From Clostridia bacterium (GTDB taxonomy: Bacteria; Bacillota; Clostridia; Oscillospirales; CAG-272): 22,108 nt of DNA. The stretch is taken from contig JAFTHJ010000264.1 in the NCBI GenBank assembly GCA_017457465.1, positions 1-22,108 of the forward strand, in the 5' to 3' direction. The notes beneath the pieces are model-generated. The model searched no databases, was not told where the DNA came from, and worked only from the letters and a program-made list of their open reading frames with translations. The translations under genes and the position numbers were made by a program. Numbering within the stretch: the stretch's first letter is position 1; each line of letters begins with the position of its first letter. Positions 1 through 7,184 of this stretch are shown one piece after another.

Positions 1-1509
1 GAAGTCCATATCTCCGTAAAAGTCCTCAAATCCCTGAATGTCGAGCATTGTATCCCAGCTTCCGTCCTCTGCTGTGATAAGTCCGCAGGAGATACCCGCA
101 AAGGGAGCCTTTATCGGAACACCCGCGTCCATAAGAGCGAGGGTAGAGCCGCAAACAGAGCCCTGCGAGGTAGAACCGTTAGAGGAAACTACATCGGAAA
201 CGAGACGGATTGCGTAGGGAAATTCTTCGGGAGAGGGAAGAACGGGAACGAGCGAACGCTCTGCGAGCGCACCGTGACCGATTTCGCGGCGTCCGGGGCT
301 TCTTGTGGGCTTTGCCTCACCTGTGGAGAAGCCGGGCATATTGTAGTGGTGCATATATCTCTTTTCGGTCTCGCTGTCGATACCGTCGAGCATCTGTGCC
401 TCGGAGAGTGTTCCGAGAGTCGCTACTGTGAGAACCTGTGTCTGTCCACGTGTGAAGAGTCCCGAGCCGTGTGCGCGGGGAAGGAGTCCAACCTCACTTC
501 CGAGAGGTCTTATCTGGTCCATTCTTCTTCCGTCAACACGTTTCTTGTCAACAAGGAGCCAACGGCGAACTATCTTCTTCTGAATCTTATAGATAAGCTC
601 GTCCATCATAGTGGGAAGGTCGGGATACTCCTCACCGAACTTCTCGATGATAGCGTCTGTTATCGGAACGACCTTTTCGTCGCGGATATTCTTATCGTCT
701 GTGTCGAGGGCTTCCATCATATCCTTCTCGCAGAAGTCGAATATCTTGTCGAACATATCGTGGTCAAGCTCACAAGAGGGGTAATCGAACTTGGGCTTAC
801 CGATTTCGTCTATAATAGCGTTGATGAACTCAAGGAGGTCCTTGATTTCCTTGTGAGCGAGCATAATAGCGTCGTACATAGTGTCGTCGTCTACTTCATT
901 AGCACCCGCCTCAATCATAACAACCTTCTGCATAGAAGCCGCAACCGTCAGCTGAAGGTCGCTCTTCTTCTGCTCTGCCTCGGTGGGGTTAACAACAAAC
1001 TTGCCGTCAACAAGTCCGATAAACGCGCCGCCTATCGGGCCGTTCCACGGGATATCCGAGATAGAAAGGGCAACAGAGGCGCCTATCATCGCGGTGATTT
1101 CGGGAGAGCAATCGGGGTCAACCGACATAACCGTGAGGGTGAGAGCAACGTCGTTTCGAAGGTCCTTGGGGAAAAGGGGACGGATAGGACGGTCGATAAC
1201 ACGGGATGTGAGAACCGCCTTCTCGGAGGGCTTACCCTCTCTCTTGAGGTATCCGCCGGGGATTTTTCCCGCTGCGTACATTCTCTCGTCGTAGTCTACC
1301 GAGAGGGGAAGGAAGTCGATTCCGTCACGGGGCTTTGCAGATGCGGTAGCGCAGCAAAGGATAGCCGTCTCGCCGTAGCGAATGAGAACCGAGCCGTTTG
1401 CGAGACCTGCCATCTTACCCGTTTCGATAACGAGGGGGCGACCCGCATAGGTGTAATTAAACACCTTGTAGTTTTTAAACTCCATTTGTGAGCTTATTGC
1501 GTTGGACAT
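1..1509 (-). CDS. pnp: Polyribonucleotide nucleotidyltransferase (PNPase), C-terminus cut by window edge
   Basis: PNPase degrades mRNA 3'-to-5' by phosphorolysis in the cytoplasm. The open frame runs 503 codons from ATG at 1509 to the left edge; family members are about 700 residues, so the rest of the second RNase PH domain plus the KH and S1 domains lie outside. The protein begins MSNAISSQMEFKNYKVF. The first RNase PH domain contains YDERMYAAGKIPGGYLKREG and RVIDRPIRPLFP. The second contains GSGLFTRGQTQ (from residue 348), PGRREIGHGALAERSL, and SQGSVCGSTLALMDAG. The visible end is FEDFYGDMDF, where Asp496 and Asp502 align with the E. coli metal-binding Asp486 and Asp492. The ribosome binding site GGAGGA lies at 1517-1522. 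It follows rpsO in the same direction, the classical rpsO-pnp order, with a structured 217-base leader between them that may carry control. Identification is certain. Confidence 0.97.
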   Translation of the reverse strand, partial: MSNAISSQMEFKNYKVFNYTYAGRPLVIETGKMAGLANGSVLIRYGETAILCCATASAKPRDGIDFLPLSVDYDERMYAAGKIPGGYLKREGKPSEKAVLTSRVIDRPIRPLFPKDLRNDVALTLTVMSVDPDCSPEITAMIGASVALSISDIPWNGPIGGAFIGLVDGKFVVNPTEAEQKKSDLQLTVAASMQKVVMIEAGANEVDDDTMYDAIMLAHKEIKDLLEFINAIIDEIGKPKFDYPSCELDHDMFDKIFDFCEKDMMEALDTDDKNIRDEKVVPITDAIIEKFGEEYPDLPTMMDELIYKIQKKIVRRWLLVDKKRVDGRRMDQIRPLGSEVGLLPRAHGSGLFTRGQTQVLTVATLGTLSEAQMLDGIDSETEKRYMHHYNMPGFSTGEAKPTRSPGRREIGHGALAERSLVPVLPSPEEFPYAIRLVSDVVSSNGSTSQGSVCGSTLALMDAGVPIKAPFAGISCGLITAEDGSWDTMLDIQGFEDFYGDMDF

Positions 1510-1561
1510 TTTTTTATCCTCCAAAATAAATTTATTTATATCTCTCACAAAGGTTTAGCAC

Positions 1562-1609
1562 TTAATCGCGTACCGTCCGAAAAGGCTTGTCCGCACGGTA
1601 AACGATTAA
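1562..1609 (-). promoter_or_regulatory. Large stem-loop in the pnp leader
   Basis: TTAATCG (1562-1568) pairs with CGATTAA (1603-1609). After a 2x2 internal loop, TACCGT (1571-1576) pairs with ACGGTA (1595-1600). This gives 13 base pairs around an 18-base loop, 53 bases upstream of the pnp start. In E. coli a leader stem-loop in this place is cut by RNase III and then mediates PNPase autoregulation. A similar role here is inference from position; no sequence homology is claimed. Confidence 0.6.
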
Positions 1610-1675
1610 CTGCTAATCCACGTGAGAAAATATATTCGGTTTGAAGGCAACCCGAGGGCTGCCCGAAAAAGAGTA

Positions 1676-1713
1676 CGGAGTGAGGAGCCGAGATACATCC
1701 GCCCTTCACTCCG
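1676..1713 (-). other. Inverted repeat just downstream of rpsO
   Basis: CGGAGTGA (1676-1683) and TCACTCCG (1706-1713) form an 8-bp stem with a 22-base loop, 14 bases past the rpsO stop. No T-run follows on the minus strand, so it is not a clear terminator. A second small hairpin (GGCA 1646-1649 with TGCC 1660-1663, inner CCC/GGG) lies closer to pnp and is followed by an AT-rich stretch. Together they could attenuate or process the rpsO-pnp transcript or protect the rpsO 3' end. Confidence 0.5.
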
Positions 1714-1726
1714 ACAATTATTGAAC

Positions 1727-1990
1727 TTACTTTCTGATGTTCAGCTTTGCGATAATCGCGCGGTAACGCTCGATATCGGTCTTCTGAAGGTAGTTCAGAA
1801 GGTTTCTTCTGTGACCAACCATCTTGAGAAGGCCTCTGCGGCTGTGGTGGTCCTTGTGGTTACTCTTAAGGTGCTCGGTAAGATTGTTGATTCTGTAGGT
1901 CAGAAGCGCAATCTGTACCTCGGGCGAACCTGTGTCACCTTCGTGAGTAGCGTACTGTTCGATAATTGCCTGCTTTTCGTCTTTAAGCAT
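1727..1990 (-). CDS. rpsO: 30S ribosomal protein S15
   Basis: S15 binds 16S rRNA early in assembly of the small-subunit platform. The 87-residue protein starts MLKDEKQAIIEQYATHEGDT and contains the family signature TGSPEVQIALLT, the RNA-binding stretch KDHHSRRGLLKMVGHRRNLL, and ends IAKLNIRK. The usual length is 88-89 residues. I chose ATG at 1990 rather than the in-frame GTG at 1999, because that GTG is inside the ribosome binding site (AAGAGGTG, about 1997-2004), which sits at good distance from the ATG. The gene has its own strong promoter at 2094-2122 and a leader of roughly 95 bases. S15 represses its own mRNA through the leader in several bacteria, so the long leader may serve that purpose, but I did not identify a specific S15 site. 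pnp follows downstream. Confidence 0.97.
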   Translation of the reverse strand: MLKDEKQAIIEQYATHEGDTGSPEVQIALLTYRINNLTEHLKSNHKDHHSRRGLLKMVGHRRNLLNYLQKTDIERYRAIIAKLNIRK

Positions 1991-2093
1991 TTTTTTCACC
2001 TCTTATTTTTATTTGTCAGAAACACAGCAGGCGGTGGGTGAACAACCTTGACGGTCTTATATCCGCAAACCGAGTCCCAGACATTTTCAGCCT

Positions 2094-2122
2094 ATTATAT
2101 CACATAATTTTTGTTTTGTAAA
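2094..2122 (-). promoter_or_regulatory. Sigma-A promoter of rpsO-pnp
   Basis: On the minus strand, TTTACA (2117-2122) is separated by 17 bases from TATAAT (2094-2099), which is preceded by TGA (extended -10). The element is near consensus and lies about 100 bases upstream of the rpsO start. The adjoining sequence 2123-2204 is AT-rich. It holds a weak AAAAAG...CTTTTT hairpin after azlD that might end the upstream transcript. Confidence 0.85.
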
Positions 2123-2204
2123 TAGTTTTTTCCAACTTTTTTATTTATATATTTTATTTTTCTGAAAAAGGTTGAAAAAGGTGTCGCTTTTTGTCCGTGC
2201 GCTG

Positions 2205-2531
2205 TCAGAACACAAGCTGGATAAGAAGCATATATATCACGGTGCCCAAGAGGATAGAGAGCAGAGTGTTCTTTCTCCACAGGTGGACTCCGACGACGGC
2301 GCATATCGCGATAAGCTCTGGAATTCCGTGACTTCCCGAGAGAATGTTTACGTTTTTAAGGCAATATACCACGAGCATAGCGAATATCGCCGTGGGCAGA
2401 GCGCCGCCGAGGTAGCGCACAAATTTCGGCGTTGGCTTCTTTGAGGAAAAGAGAAGAAATGGCAGGGCGCGAGTGAGTACCGTGGCAAGGACACACATAA
2501 GTATTGTTATTATCTGCTGCGTGAGTGTCAT
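2205..2531 (-). CDS. azlD: AzlD-family branched-chain amino acid transport subunit
   Basis: AzlD is the small membrane partner of AzlC in AzlCD exporters; in Bacillus subtilis the pair exports azaleucine and branched-chain amino acids. The 108-residue protein has about four hydrophobic segments (roughly residues 5-25, 38-60, 68-85 and 90-108), and the first ends in TRALPFLLFSSKKPTPKFV, with the TRxxPF motif and the following Lys/Pro-rich loop typical of AzlD. The length is normal for the family. Its ATG overlaps the azlC stop by four bases (ATGA, 2528-2531), so the two are translationally coupled. The true substrate cannot be read from sequence. Confidence 0.9.
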   Translation of the reverse strand: MTLTQQIITILMCVLATVLTRALPFLLFSSKKPTPKFVRYLGGALPTAIFAMLVVYCLKNVNILSGSHGIPELIAICAVVGVHLWRKNTLLSILLGTVIYMLLIQLVF

Positions 2532-3262
2532 AGTCTCTCACCCCCAAACGGTTCTCCAACATCTACGGTAGGCTCGATGAAGCGTCTGCACACCGTGAGA
2601 GTGAGAATGATTATAAGCATTGTGGGAATGAGGAAACTGTCGGCTCCAAAGGCTACAAGGCATATGAGCGACGAAGCAAGTCCGATAAGCGCGGTGTACG
2701 GTCGTTTCTCCTTTTTGAGCTGCTCTATGAGGATAACGATGAACATTGCAGTCATAACAAAGTCGATTCCCTCGGTGTTGAAGGGAATGAAGTTTCCCGC
2801 TATTCCTCCGAGTGCCGAGCCGACTACCCAGTATGTCTGGTTGAGCAATGTTACCCAGAACATAAACCAGCCTCGGTCAACGCTCTCTGGGATTTTCGCG
2901 GTGTAGTTTATCGAGAAGCTCTCGTCACAAAGCCCGAATACGAGATATGGCTTTTTCCAACCCATATTTTTATATTTGTCGAGCATCGCTATACCGTAAA
3001 AGAGGTGCCGCGCCTGAATCATCAGGGCTACGGCAAACGCCTGTATGGGGTTGAAGGCTCCAAGCAGGAGATTTACGGCGATAAACTGGAGAGAGCCGCC
3101 GAAAACAGTCAGACTTATAAGAAAGGGGTAGAGCGCTCCAAAGCCTTGCGCACCCATAAATATTCCGTAGGTTATTCCGAGAAAGCCGAAGCCTGTCAGT
3201 ATCGGAACGGTGTGTGGAAACGCCGCCTTCAGCGCGGCAAGAGATTTTTGTCGTTCGTTCAT
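2528..3262 (-). CDS. azlC: AzlC-family branched-chain amino acid permease
   Basis: This is the large subunit of an AzlCD-type inner-membrane amino acid exporter. The 244-residue protein has multiple hydrophobic segments and family motifs: GFLGITYGIFMG near residue 30, FGGSLQF near 55, the QARHLFYG signature near 84, and GLCDESFSI near 110. The start is ATG at 3262, with GGAG at 3269-3272; an upstream in-frame start at 3307 adds 15 residues but lacks a ribosome binding site. It lies 78 bases downstream of the nucleotide-sugar dehydratase gene, with a hairpin in the gap, and overlaps azlD. No LysR or Lrp regulator is nearby. Branched-chain amino acid export is inferred from family only. Confidence 0.93.
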   Translation of the reverse strand: MNERQKSLAALKAAFPHTVPILTGFGFLGITYGIFMGAQGFGALYPFLISLTVFGGSLQFIAVNLLLGAFNPIQAFAVALMIQARHLFYGIAMLDKYKNMGWKKPYLVFGLCDESFSINYTAKIPESVDRGWFMFWVTLLNQTYWVVGSALGGIAGNFIPFNTEGIDFVMTAMFIVILIEQLKKEKRPYTALIGLASSLICLVAFGADSFLIPTMLIIILTLTVCRRFIEPTVDVGEPFGGERL

Positions 3263-3290
3263 TTTTATCTCCGTTGTGTAAAAGCAAATG

Positions 3291-3331
3291 CAGGGAAGAG
3301 AAAACACTGTTGGGCGCTTTCGTCTTCCCTG
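3291..3331 (-). other. Hairpin between dehydratase gene and azlC
   Basis: CAGGGAAGA (3291-3299) and TCTTCCCTG (3323-3331) form a perfect 9-bp stem with a 23-base loop. On the minus strand it is followed by CATTTGCTTTT, a weak T-rich stretch, so it may be a partial terminator or an mRNA stabiliser. The GGGAAGA/TCTTCCC core recurs at 9151-9193 and 11571-11605. Confidence 0.55.
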
Positions 3332-3340
3332 ACATAATAA

Positions 3341-5248
3341 TTATTTTACTCCCGCCATCTTCATTTCATCTGTCTGAAGCGCGGAGCAGTTTACCTTTTC
3401 GGGGTCTTTATAGGAGGGGACGACCTTCTTCATAGCTTCCTTGATACATTCGGGATTGAAGGTCTTGTCGGCTTCCACTGCCGCCGCCTTGAGTATCGCT
3501 ATCTTTTCGTCGACCTCGGCGCGGGTGAGCGGCGTATCGTGCTCTATAAATATCTTCTTGTTAGCTGTCTTACCAAGTGTTTCTGTCTTTATAAGCAGCT
3601 CCTCATAAAGCTTCTCGCCGGGGCGCAGACCTATCTCGATAATGTCTATGTCCTTATATGGAGTGAGTCCCGACAGACGCACCATATTTTCGGCAAGGTC
3701 GAGTATCTTGATGGGCTTACCCATATCAAGCACGAACAGCTCTCCGCGGTTTGCGATAACTCCCGCGTACATAACGAGCTGGCTCGCCTCGGGGATAGTC
3801 ATAAAGTATCTGATAATCCTCTTGTCTGTAAGCGTTATAGGTCCTCCTCGCTCTATCTGTGTCTTGAAGAGCGGGATAACCGAGCCGTTTGAGCCAAGCA
3901 CATTTCCGAATCTGACCGCCACGAATGAGGTCTGGCTGTCTGTGCGGCACTGAACTATCATCTCGCACATTCTCTTTGAGGCTCCCATTACGTTGGTGGG
4001 GTTTACCGCCTTGTCCGTCGATATGAGAATAAACTTCTTTACGCCGTGCTTTTCAGCCATATTCGCGGTGTTATATGTTCCGATAACATTGTTCTTGACC
4101 GCCTCGGCGGAGCTATGCTCCATAAGCGGTACGTGCTTGTGAGCCGCCGCGTGGAATACCACATCGGGCTTGTAATGCTCAAAGATGCAGTCAAGACGCG
4201 CCACATCTCGGACAGAGGCTATCTCAACGCAGAAGTCGAGTGTGTCTCCGTATTCGTTGCGCAGATACTGCTCAATGGCGTACGCGTTGTTCTCGTATAT
4301 ATCGAGAATGATAAGCTTTTTGGGGGCGTGACGGGCTATCTGTCGGCAAAGCTCACTTCCTATAGAGCCGCCTCCTCCTGTTACGAGGATAGTCTTGCCC
4401 GTGTAATTCGACTTGAGAAATTCTGTGTCGACATCTATACTGTCTCTGAAGAGCAGGTCCTCTATCTTGAATTCTCGTAAGCTGAGCTTGTCTTCCTTGT
4501 GGTTGTCGTTGAGAAGAGCGACGGGAAGGTCATATATCTTTATCTTGAGATTACTCTTGCTATAGAAATTATATACCTTCTCTATTTCCTCACTGCTCAA
4601 CTTTGGCAGGGCGATGAATATTTCCTGAACGGGCATTTTTCCGAGCTGTCTGATTATATCGTCATTCTCGGGGTATACCTTGATGCCCGAAACGTAGTTT
4701 CCTACCTTATGTGTATCCGAATCTATGAAGCAGTAGGGGTGGTATTTTGAGTTGGCATTGAAGGTCAGCTCCTTCGCGAGGAGAACTCCAATCTTTCCCG
4801 CTCCTACTATAGCCACGTTTATCTTGTTTCTTGTGCCCTTGATGTTGTTCGCGTCCATTGCTCTGCGGTAGAGCATTCTGTTGGCGAGTGTGAAAAGCAG
4901 ATATGTAAGAGCAACGACCGCGCTGAATGTGAGCGGTATCTTTGTGTTGACCACCTGTGCCACGCCTATTCCCGCAATGCTTCCGAGCAGGTCGGAGACC
5001 ATAAGCTTGAGATAGAGCGGAGAGGAGGCGTATCTCCAGATATTGGTATAGATACGGGTACCGATTCTTGCTGCGATTATAAAAAGGTATACTATTGTCG
5101 CGTTGAGCGCCATCTGCCAGAAATTTGCGTCAACGTCCATAAAGTGGGTTTCAAAGGGGAGTACGAAGAATAGCAGAGCGGCGAAGAAGTATATGCCGAA
5201 GAATGCCGCTGTGTCTATCAGGTAAAGCAGAAGCTTTCTTTTGTTCAT
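3341..5248 (-). CDS. Membrane-bound nucleotide-sugar 4,6-dehydratase (WbpM/PglF/CapD family)
   Basis: Enzymes of this family convert UDP-GlcNAc or related sugars to 4-keto-6-deoxy intermediates for surface glycans. The 635-residue protein has N-terminal hydrophobic segments (about residues 7-30, 48-66, 84-100, 105-123). A first Rossmann-like domain carries VAIVGAGKIG (145-154). The catalytic extended short-chain dehydrogenase domain carries VTGGGGSIGSEL (289-300), HAAAHKHVPLME (366-377) and STDKAVNPTNVMGASK (410-425). Met421 replaces the usual catalytic Tyr, as described for the large WbpM subgroup (SMK instead of SYK). Length matches the long membrane members. The start has GGAGT at 5257-5261. 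It stands without other glycan genes in the window; the neighbours are aroF and azlC. Family is sure; product stereochemistry and glycan are unknown. Confidence 0.93.
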   Translation of the reverse strand: MNKRKLLLYLIDTAAFFGIYFFAALLFFVLPFETHFMDVDANFWQMALNATIVYLFIIAARIGTRIYTNIWRYASSPLYLKLMVSDLLGSIAGIGVAQVVNTKIPLTFSAVVALTYLLFTLANRMLYRRAMDANNIKGTRNKINVAIVGAGKIGVLLAKELTFNANSKYHPYCFIDSDTHKVGNYVSGIKVYPENDDIIRQLGKMPVQEIFIALPKLSSEEIEKVYNFYSKSNLKIKIYDLPVALLNDNHKEDKLSLREFKIEDLLFRDSIDVDTEFLKSNYTGKTILVTGGGGSIGSELCRQIARHAPKKLIILDIYENNAYAIEQYLRNEYGDTLDFCVEIASVRDVARLDCIFEHYKPDVVFHAAAHKHVPLMEHSSAEAVKNNVIGTYNTANMAEKHGVKKFILISTDKAVNPTNVMGASKRMCEMIVQCRTDSQTSFVAVRFGNVLGSNGSVIPLFKTQIERGGPITLTDKRIIRYFMTIPEASQLVMYAGVIANRGELFVLDMGKPIKILDLAENMVRLSGLTPYKDIDIIEIGLRPGEKLYEELLIKTETLGKTANKKIFIEHDTPLTRAEVDEKIAILKAAAVEADKTFNPECIKEAMKKVVPSYKDPEKVNCSALQTDEMKMAGVK

Positions 5249-5276
5249 AACGAATTACTCCAATCGATGTTTTTGG

Positions 5277-5334
5277 GTTTAGACTGACCGGACTTGAAGC
5301 GATTGGTTCGAGTCCAGTCAAGCCAGGCTTAAAC
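5277..5334. repeat. Long imperfect inverted repeat between aroF and the dehydratase gene
   Basis: TGACCGGACTTGAA (5285-5298) and TTCGAGTCCAGTCA (5307-5320) are inverted repeats with 12 of 14 positions matching and an 8-base spacer. A shorter flanking pair GTTTA (5277-5281)/TAAAC (5330-5334) overlaps the aroF stop codon. No T-run follows on either strand, so it is not an intrinsic terminator. The inner part resembles a tRNA T-arm (see rejected items). It may be an mRNA processing or stability hairpin in an aroF-dehydratase transcript. Confidence 0.5.
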
Positions 5335-6363
5335 TAAATTTGCCAGACCGTAAACGAGTCTTTCTGTCTTTTCCCAGCCGATACAGGGGTCTGTTATTGA
5401 TTTGCCGTATATACCTTCGCCGATTTTCTGCGTTCCGTCCTCTATGTAGCTTTCTATCATAAAGCCCTTGACGTAGCTCTTTATCTTATCGGAATGGCGG
5501 CAGGCGTGCAATACCTCCTTGCAGATTCTCTCCTGCTCGAGATATTTTTTGCCCGAATTTGCGTGGTTTGTGTCGACTATAAGCGCCATATTCTGCAGGT
5601 TTCTCGCGGAATAGTCGTTATAGAGAGATATGAGGTCTTCGAAGTGATAGTTGGGCAGTGACTCGCCGTGACGGTTCACGTATCCGCGAAGTATCGCGTG
5701 AGCGAGGGGATTGCCCGAGGAAACACACTCCCATCCTCTGTAGAGGAAGGTGTGCGAGTGTTGAGCCGCGGTTATCGAGTTGAGCATTACCGAGATATCT
5801 CCGCCCGTGGGATTCTTCATTCCGACAGGAACATCGATTCCGCTGGAGATAAGTCTGTGCTGCTGGTTTTCGACCGAACGAGCTCCGACGGCAACATAGG
5901 AGAGAAGGTCGGAGAGGTATCTGTAGTTCTCGGGGTAGAGCATCTCATCCGCGCAGAAAAGTCCTGTCTCCTCGATAGCCTTGGTGTGAAGTCGGCGTAT
6001 AGCGATTATACCCTCAAGCATATCCTCGGTTCCGCTGGGGTTGGGCTGGTGAACCATTCCCTTGTATCCGTCACCCGTGGTGCGGGGCTTGTTGGTATAT
6101 ATGCGGGGGATTATAAGTATCTTGTCCTTGACCTTTTCCTGAAGCTCCGCAAGTCTTGAGATATAGTCGAGAACGGCGTCCTCTCTGTCTGCCGAGCAGG
6201 GACCGATTATGAGGATAAGTCTGTTATCCTTGCCCGTGAAAACATCGGCAATCTCCGCGTCCCTCGCAATTTTTTTCTCCGCGTATTCGGCTTTGAGCGG
6301 ATAGCGCTCCTTAAGCTCTTGCGGTATCGGGAGCTTTCTTATGAATTTTAAATTGTTCTGCAT
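5329..6363 (-). CDS. aroF: 3-deoxy-7-phosphoheptulonate (DAHP) synthase, AroFGH-type
   Basis: It condenses phosphoenolpyruvate and erythrose-4-phosphate, the first step of the shikimate pathway, in the cytoplasm. The 344-residue length suits the E. coli type-I class. Motifs in order: IIGPCSADR (52-60, metal-ligand Cys56), NKPRTTGDGYKG (91-102), CADEMLYPE near 137, GARSVENQQHR (160-170), GMKNPTGG (181-188), VDTNHANSGKKY and the C-terminal GKSITDPCIGWE. PRTTGDGYKG and KNPTGG differ slightly from the E. coli PRTTVGWKG and KNGTDG forms. AGGAG sits at good distance before the ATG. No ACT or chorismate-mutase domain is fused, so feedback sensitivity cannot be inferred. No other aromatic genes are in view. 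The symbol is a family label; E. coli has three paralogues. Confidence 0.95.
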   Translation of the reverse strand: MQNNLKFIRKLPIPQELKERYPLKAEYAEKKIARDAEIADVFTGKDNRLILIIGPCSADREDAVLDYISRLAELQEKVKDKILIIPRIYTNKPRTTGDGYKGMVHQPNPSGTEDMLEGIIAIRRLHTKAIEETGLFCADEMLYPENYRYLSDLLSYVAVGARSVENQQHRLISSGIDVPVGMKNPTGGDISVMLNSITAAQHSHTFLYRGWECVSSGNPLAHAILRGYVNRHGESLPNYHFEDLISLYNDYSARNLQNMALIVDTNHANSGKKYLEQERICKEVLHACRHSDKIKSYVKGFMIESYIEDGTQKIGEGIYGKSITDPCIGWEKTERLVYGLANLV

Positions 6364-6435
6364 TTTGGTTCTCCTGAAAAAATAAAAGCTACTTTTTATA
6401 TCAAAAATACAGTTATATCAAGTGTGTCAACTTAT

Positions 6436-6464
6436 ATTATACATCATCTCTGTTAAAAAGTCGA
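6436..6464 (-). promoter_or_regulatory. Probable promoter of the aroF gene
   Basis: On the minus strand a perfect TATAAT (6436-6441) is preceded at 17 bases by TCGACT (6459-6464), four of six matches to the -35 consensus. It leaves a leader of about 65 bases before aroF. A consensus-like TTGACA also occurs in the leader but has no -10 at proper spacing. Confidence 0.6.
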
Positions 6465-6544
6465 GGGCTTTTTGAACATTTTTTGAATTTTGGTGAATTT
6501 TTATTGAAAAAATACCATATTTTGTGTGAGACGACATTTTTTTA

Positions 6545-6573
6545 TTGACTAAATTCTGTTTTTTTGCTATTAT
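6545..6573 (+). promoter_or_regulatory. Sigma-A promoter of the flavin reductase-proA-yfcE operon
   Basis: TTGACT (6545-6550), a 17-base spacer and TATTAT (6568-6573) lie 65 bases before the flavin-reductase start. A small hairpin, TCGGGC (6587-6592) with GCCCGA (6599-6604), lies in the leader near the expected transcript 5' end. It is divergent from the aroF promoter. Confidence 0.75.
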
Positions 6574-6637
6574 TATTAATGTGGCTTCGGGCTATAGCGC
6601 CCGATTCCGCGTATAATTGCTTTTGGGAGGCGTAGAT

Positions 6638-7147
6638 ATGCGTAAGCTTAAGGAGATAACACCGTACGATATTGAAAACACGATGAAGCTTATCGGCAAG
6701 GATTGGATGCTTATAACAGCATCCGACGGAAAAAAGGTCAACACAATGACGGCAAGTTGGGGTAATATGGGAGTTCTTTGGGGAAAGAATGTCTGCACCG
6801 TCTATATACGTCCGCAGAGATATACCTATGAATTTGTTGAAAAATCCGACCGACTTTCCCTTTCCTTTTTTGACGATAGCTATCGAGACGCACTCAAGGT
6901 CTGCGGAACGGTGAGCGGCAGGGATTGCGACAAGCTTGAGCGTACGGGGCTTACGGCGGCGACCGTTGATTCGGTGCCGATAATCAGTCAGGCAAGGCTG
7001 GTTATCATATGCAAGAAGCTTTACGCCGACGATATAAAGCCCGAGAAGTTTTTGAGCGACGAGCCTCTTTCAAACTACAAGCAGAACGATTTTCACAGAT
7101 TTTATATATGTGAGATAGAAAAGGTTCTTGTCGCACAGGAAGCCTGA
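6638..7147 (+). CDS. Flavin reductase-like domain protein (FMN-binding split-barrel)
   Basis: Proteins of this family bind FMN and reduce flavin or act as flavoredoxin-like electron carriers in anaerobes. The 169-residue product contains the characteristic run WMLITASDGKKVNTMTASWG (residues about 24-43), then MGVLWGKNVCTVYIRPQRYT and FVEKSDRLSLSFF, which form the flavin-binding barrel. A C-terminal strand, HRFYICEIEKVL, completes the fold. The start is ATG at 6638 because GGGAGG (6625-6630) sits seven bases upstream; a TTG at 6617 would place that site inside the gene. proA starts 37 bases downstream, suggesting one transcript from 6545-6573. Its partner and substrate are unknown. Confidence 0.88.
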   Translation: MRKLKEITPYDIENTMKLIGKDWMLITASDGKKVNTMTASWGNMGVLWGKNVCTVYIRPQRYTYEFVEKSDRLSLSFFDDSYRDALKVCGTVSGRDCDKLERTGLTAATVDSVPIISQARLVIICKKLYADDIKPEKFLSDEPLSNYKQNDFHRFYICEIEKVLVAQEA

Positions 7148-7184
7148 CGGCGAAAAATTCGATAACAAAAAGGATGGTAAACAT

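Noticed and set aside
274..1491. 405-codon open frame on the plus strand opposite pnp
   Set aside because: It lies wholly antisense to a certain pnp coding region, has no ribosome binding site and no recognisable domain. It is produced by codon bias of the real gene.
1991..1999. Upstream GTG start for rpsO adding three residues
   Set aside because: The GTG is part of the ribosome binding site for the ATG at 1990, and S15 family length favours the ATG.
5299..5320. Possible tRNA gene suggested by GGTTCGAGTCC
   Set aside because: No matching acceptor stem, D-arm or anticodon arm within tRNA distance; only the T-arm resemblance exists.
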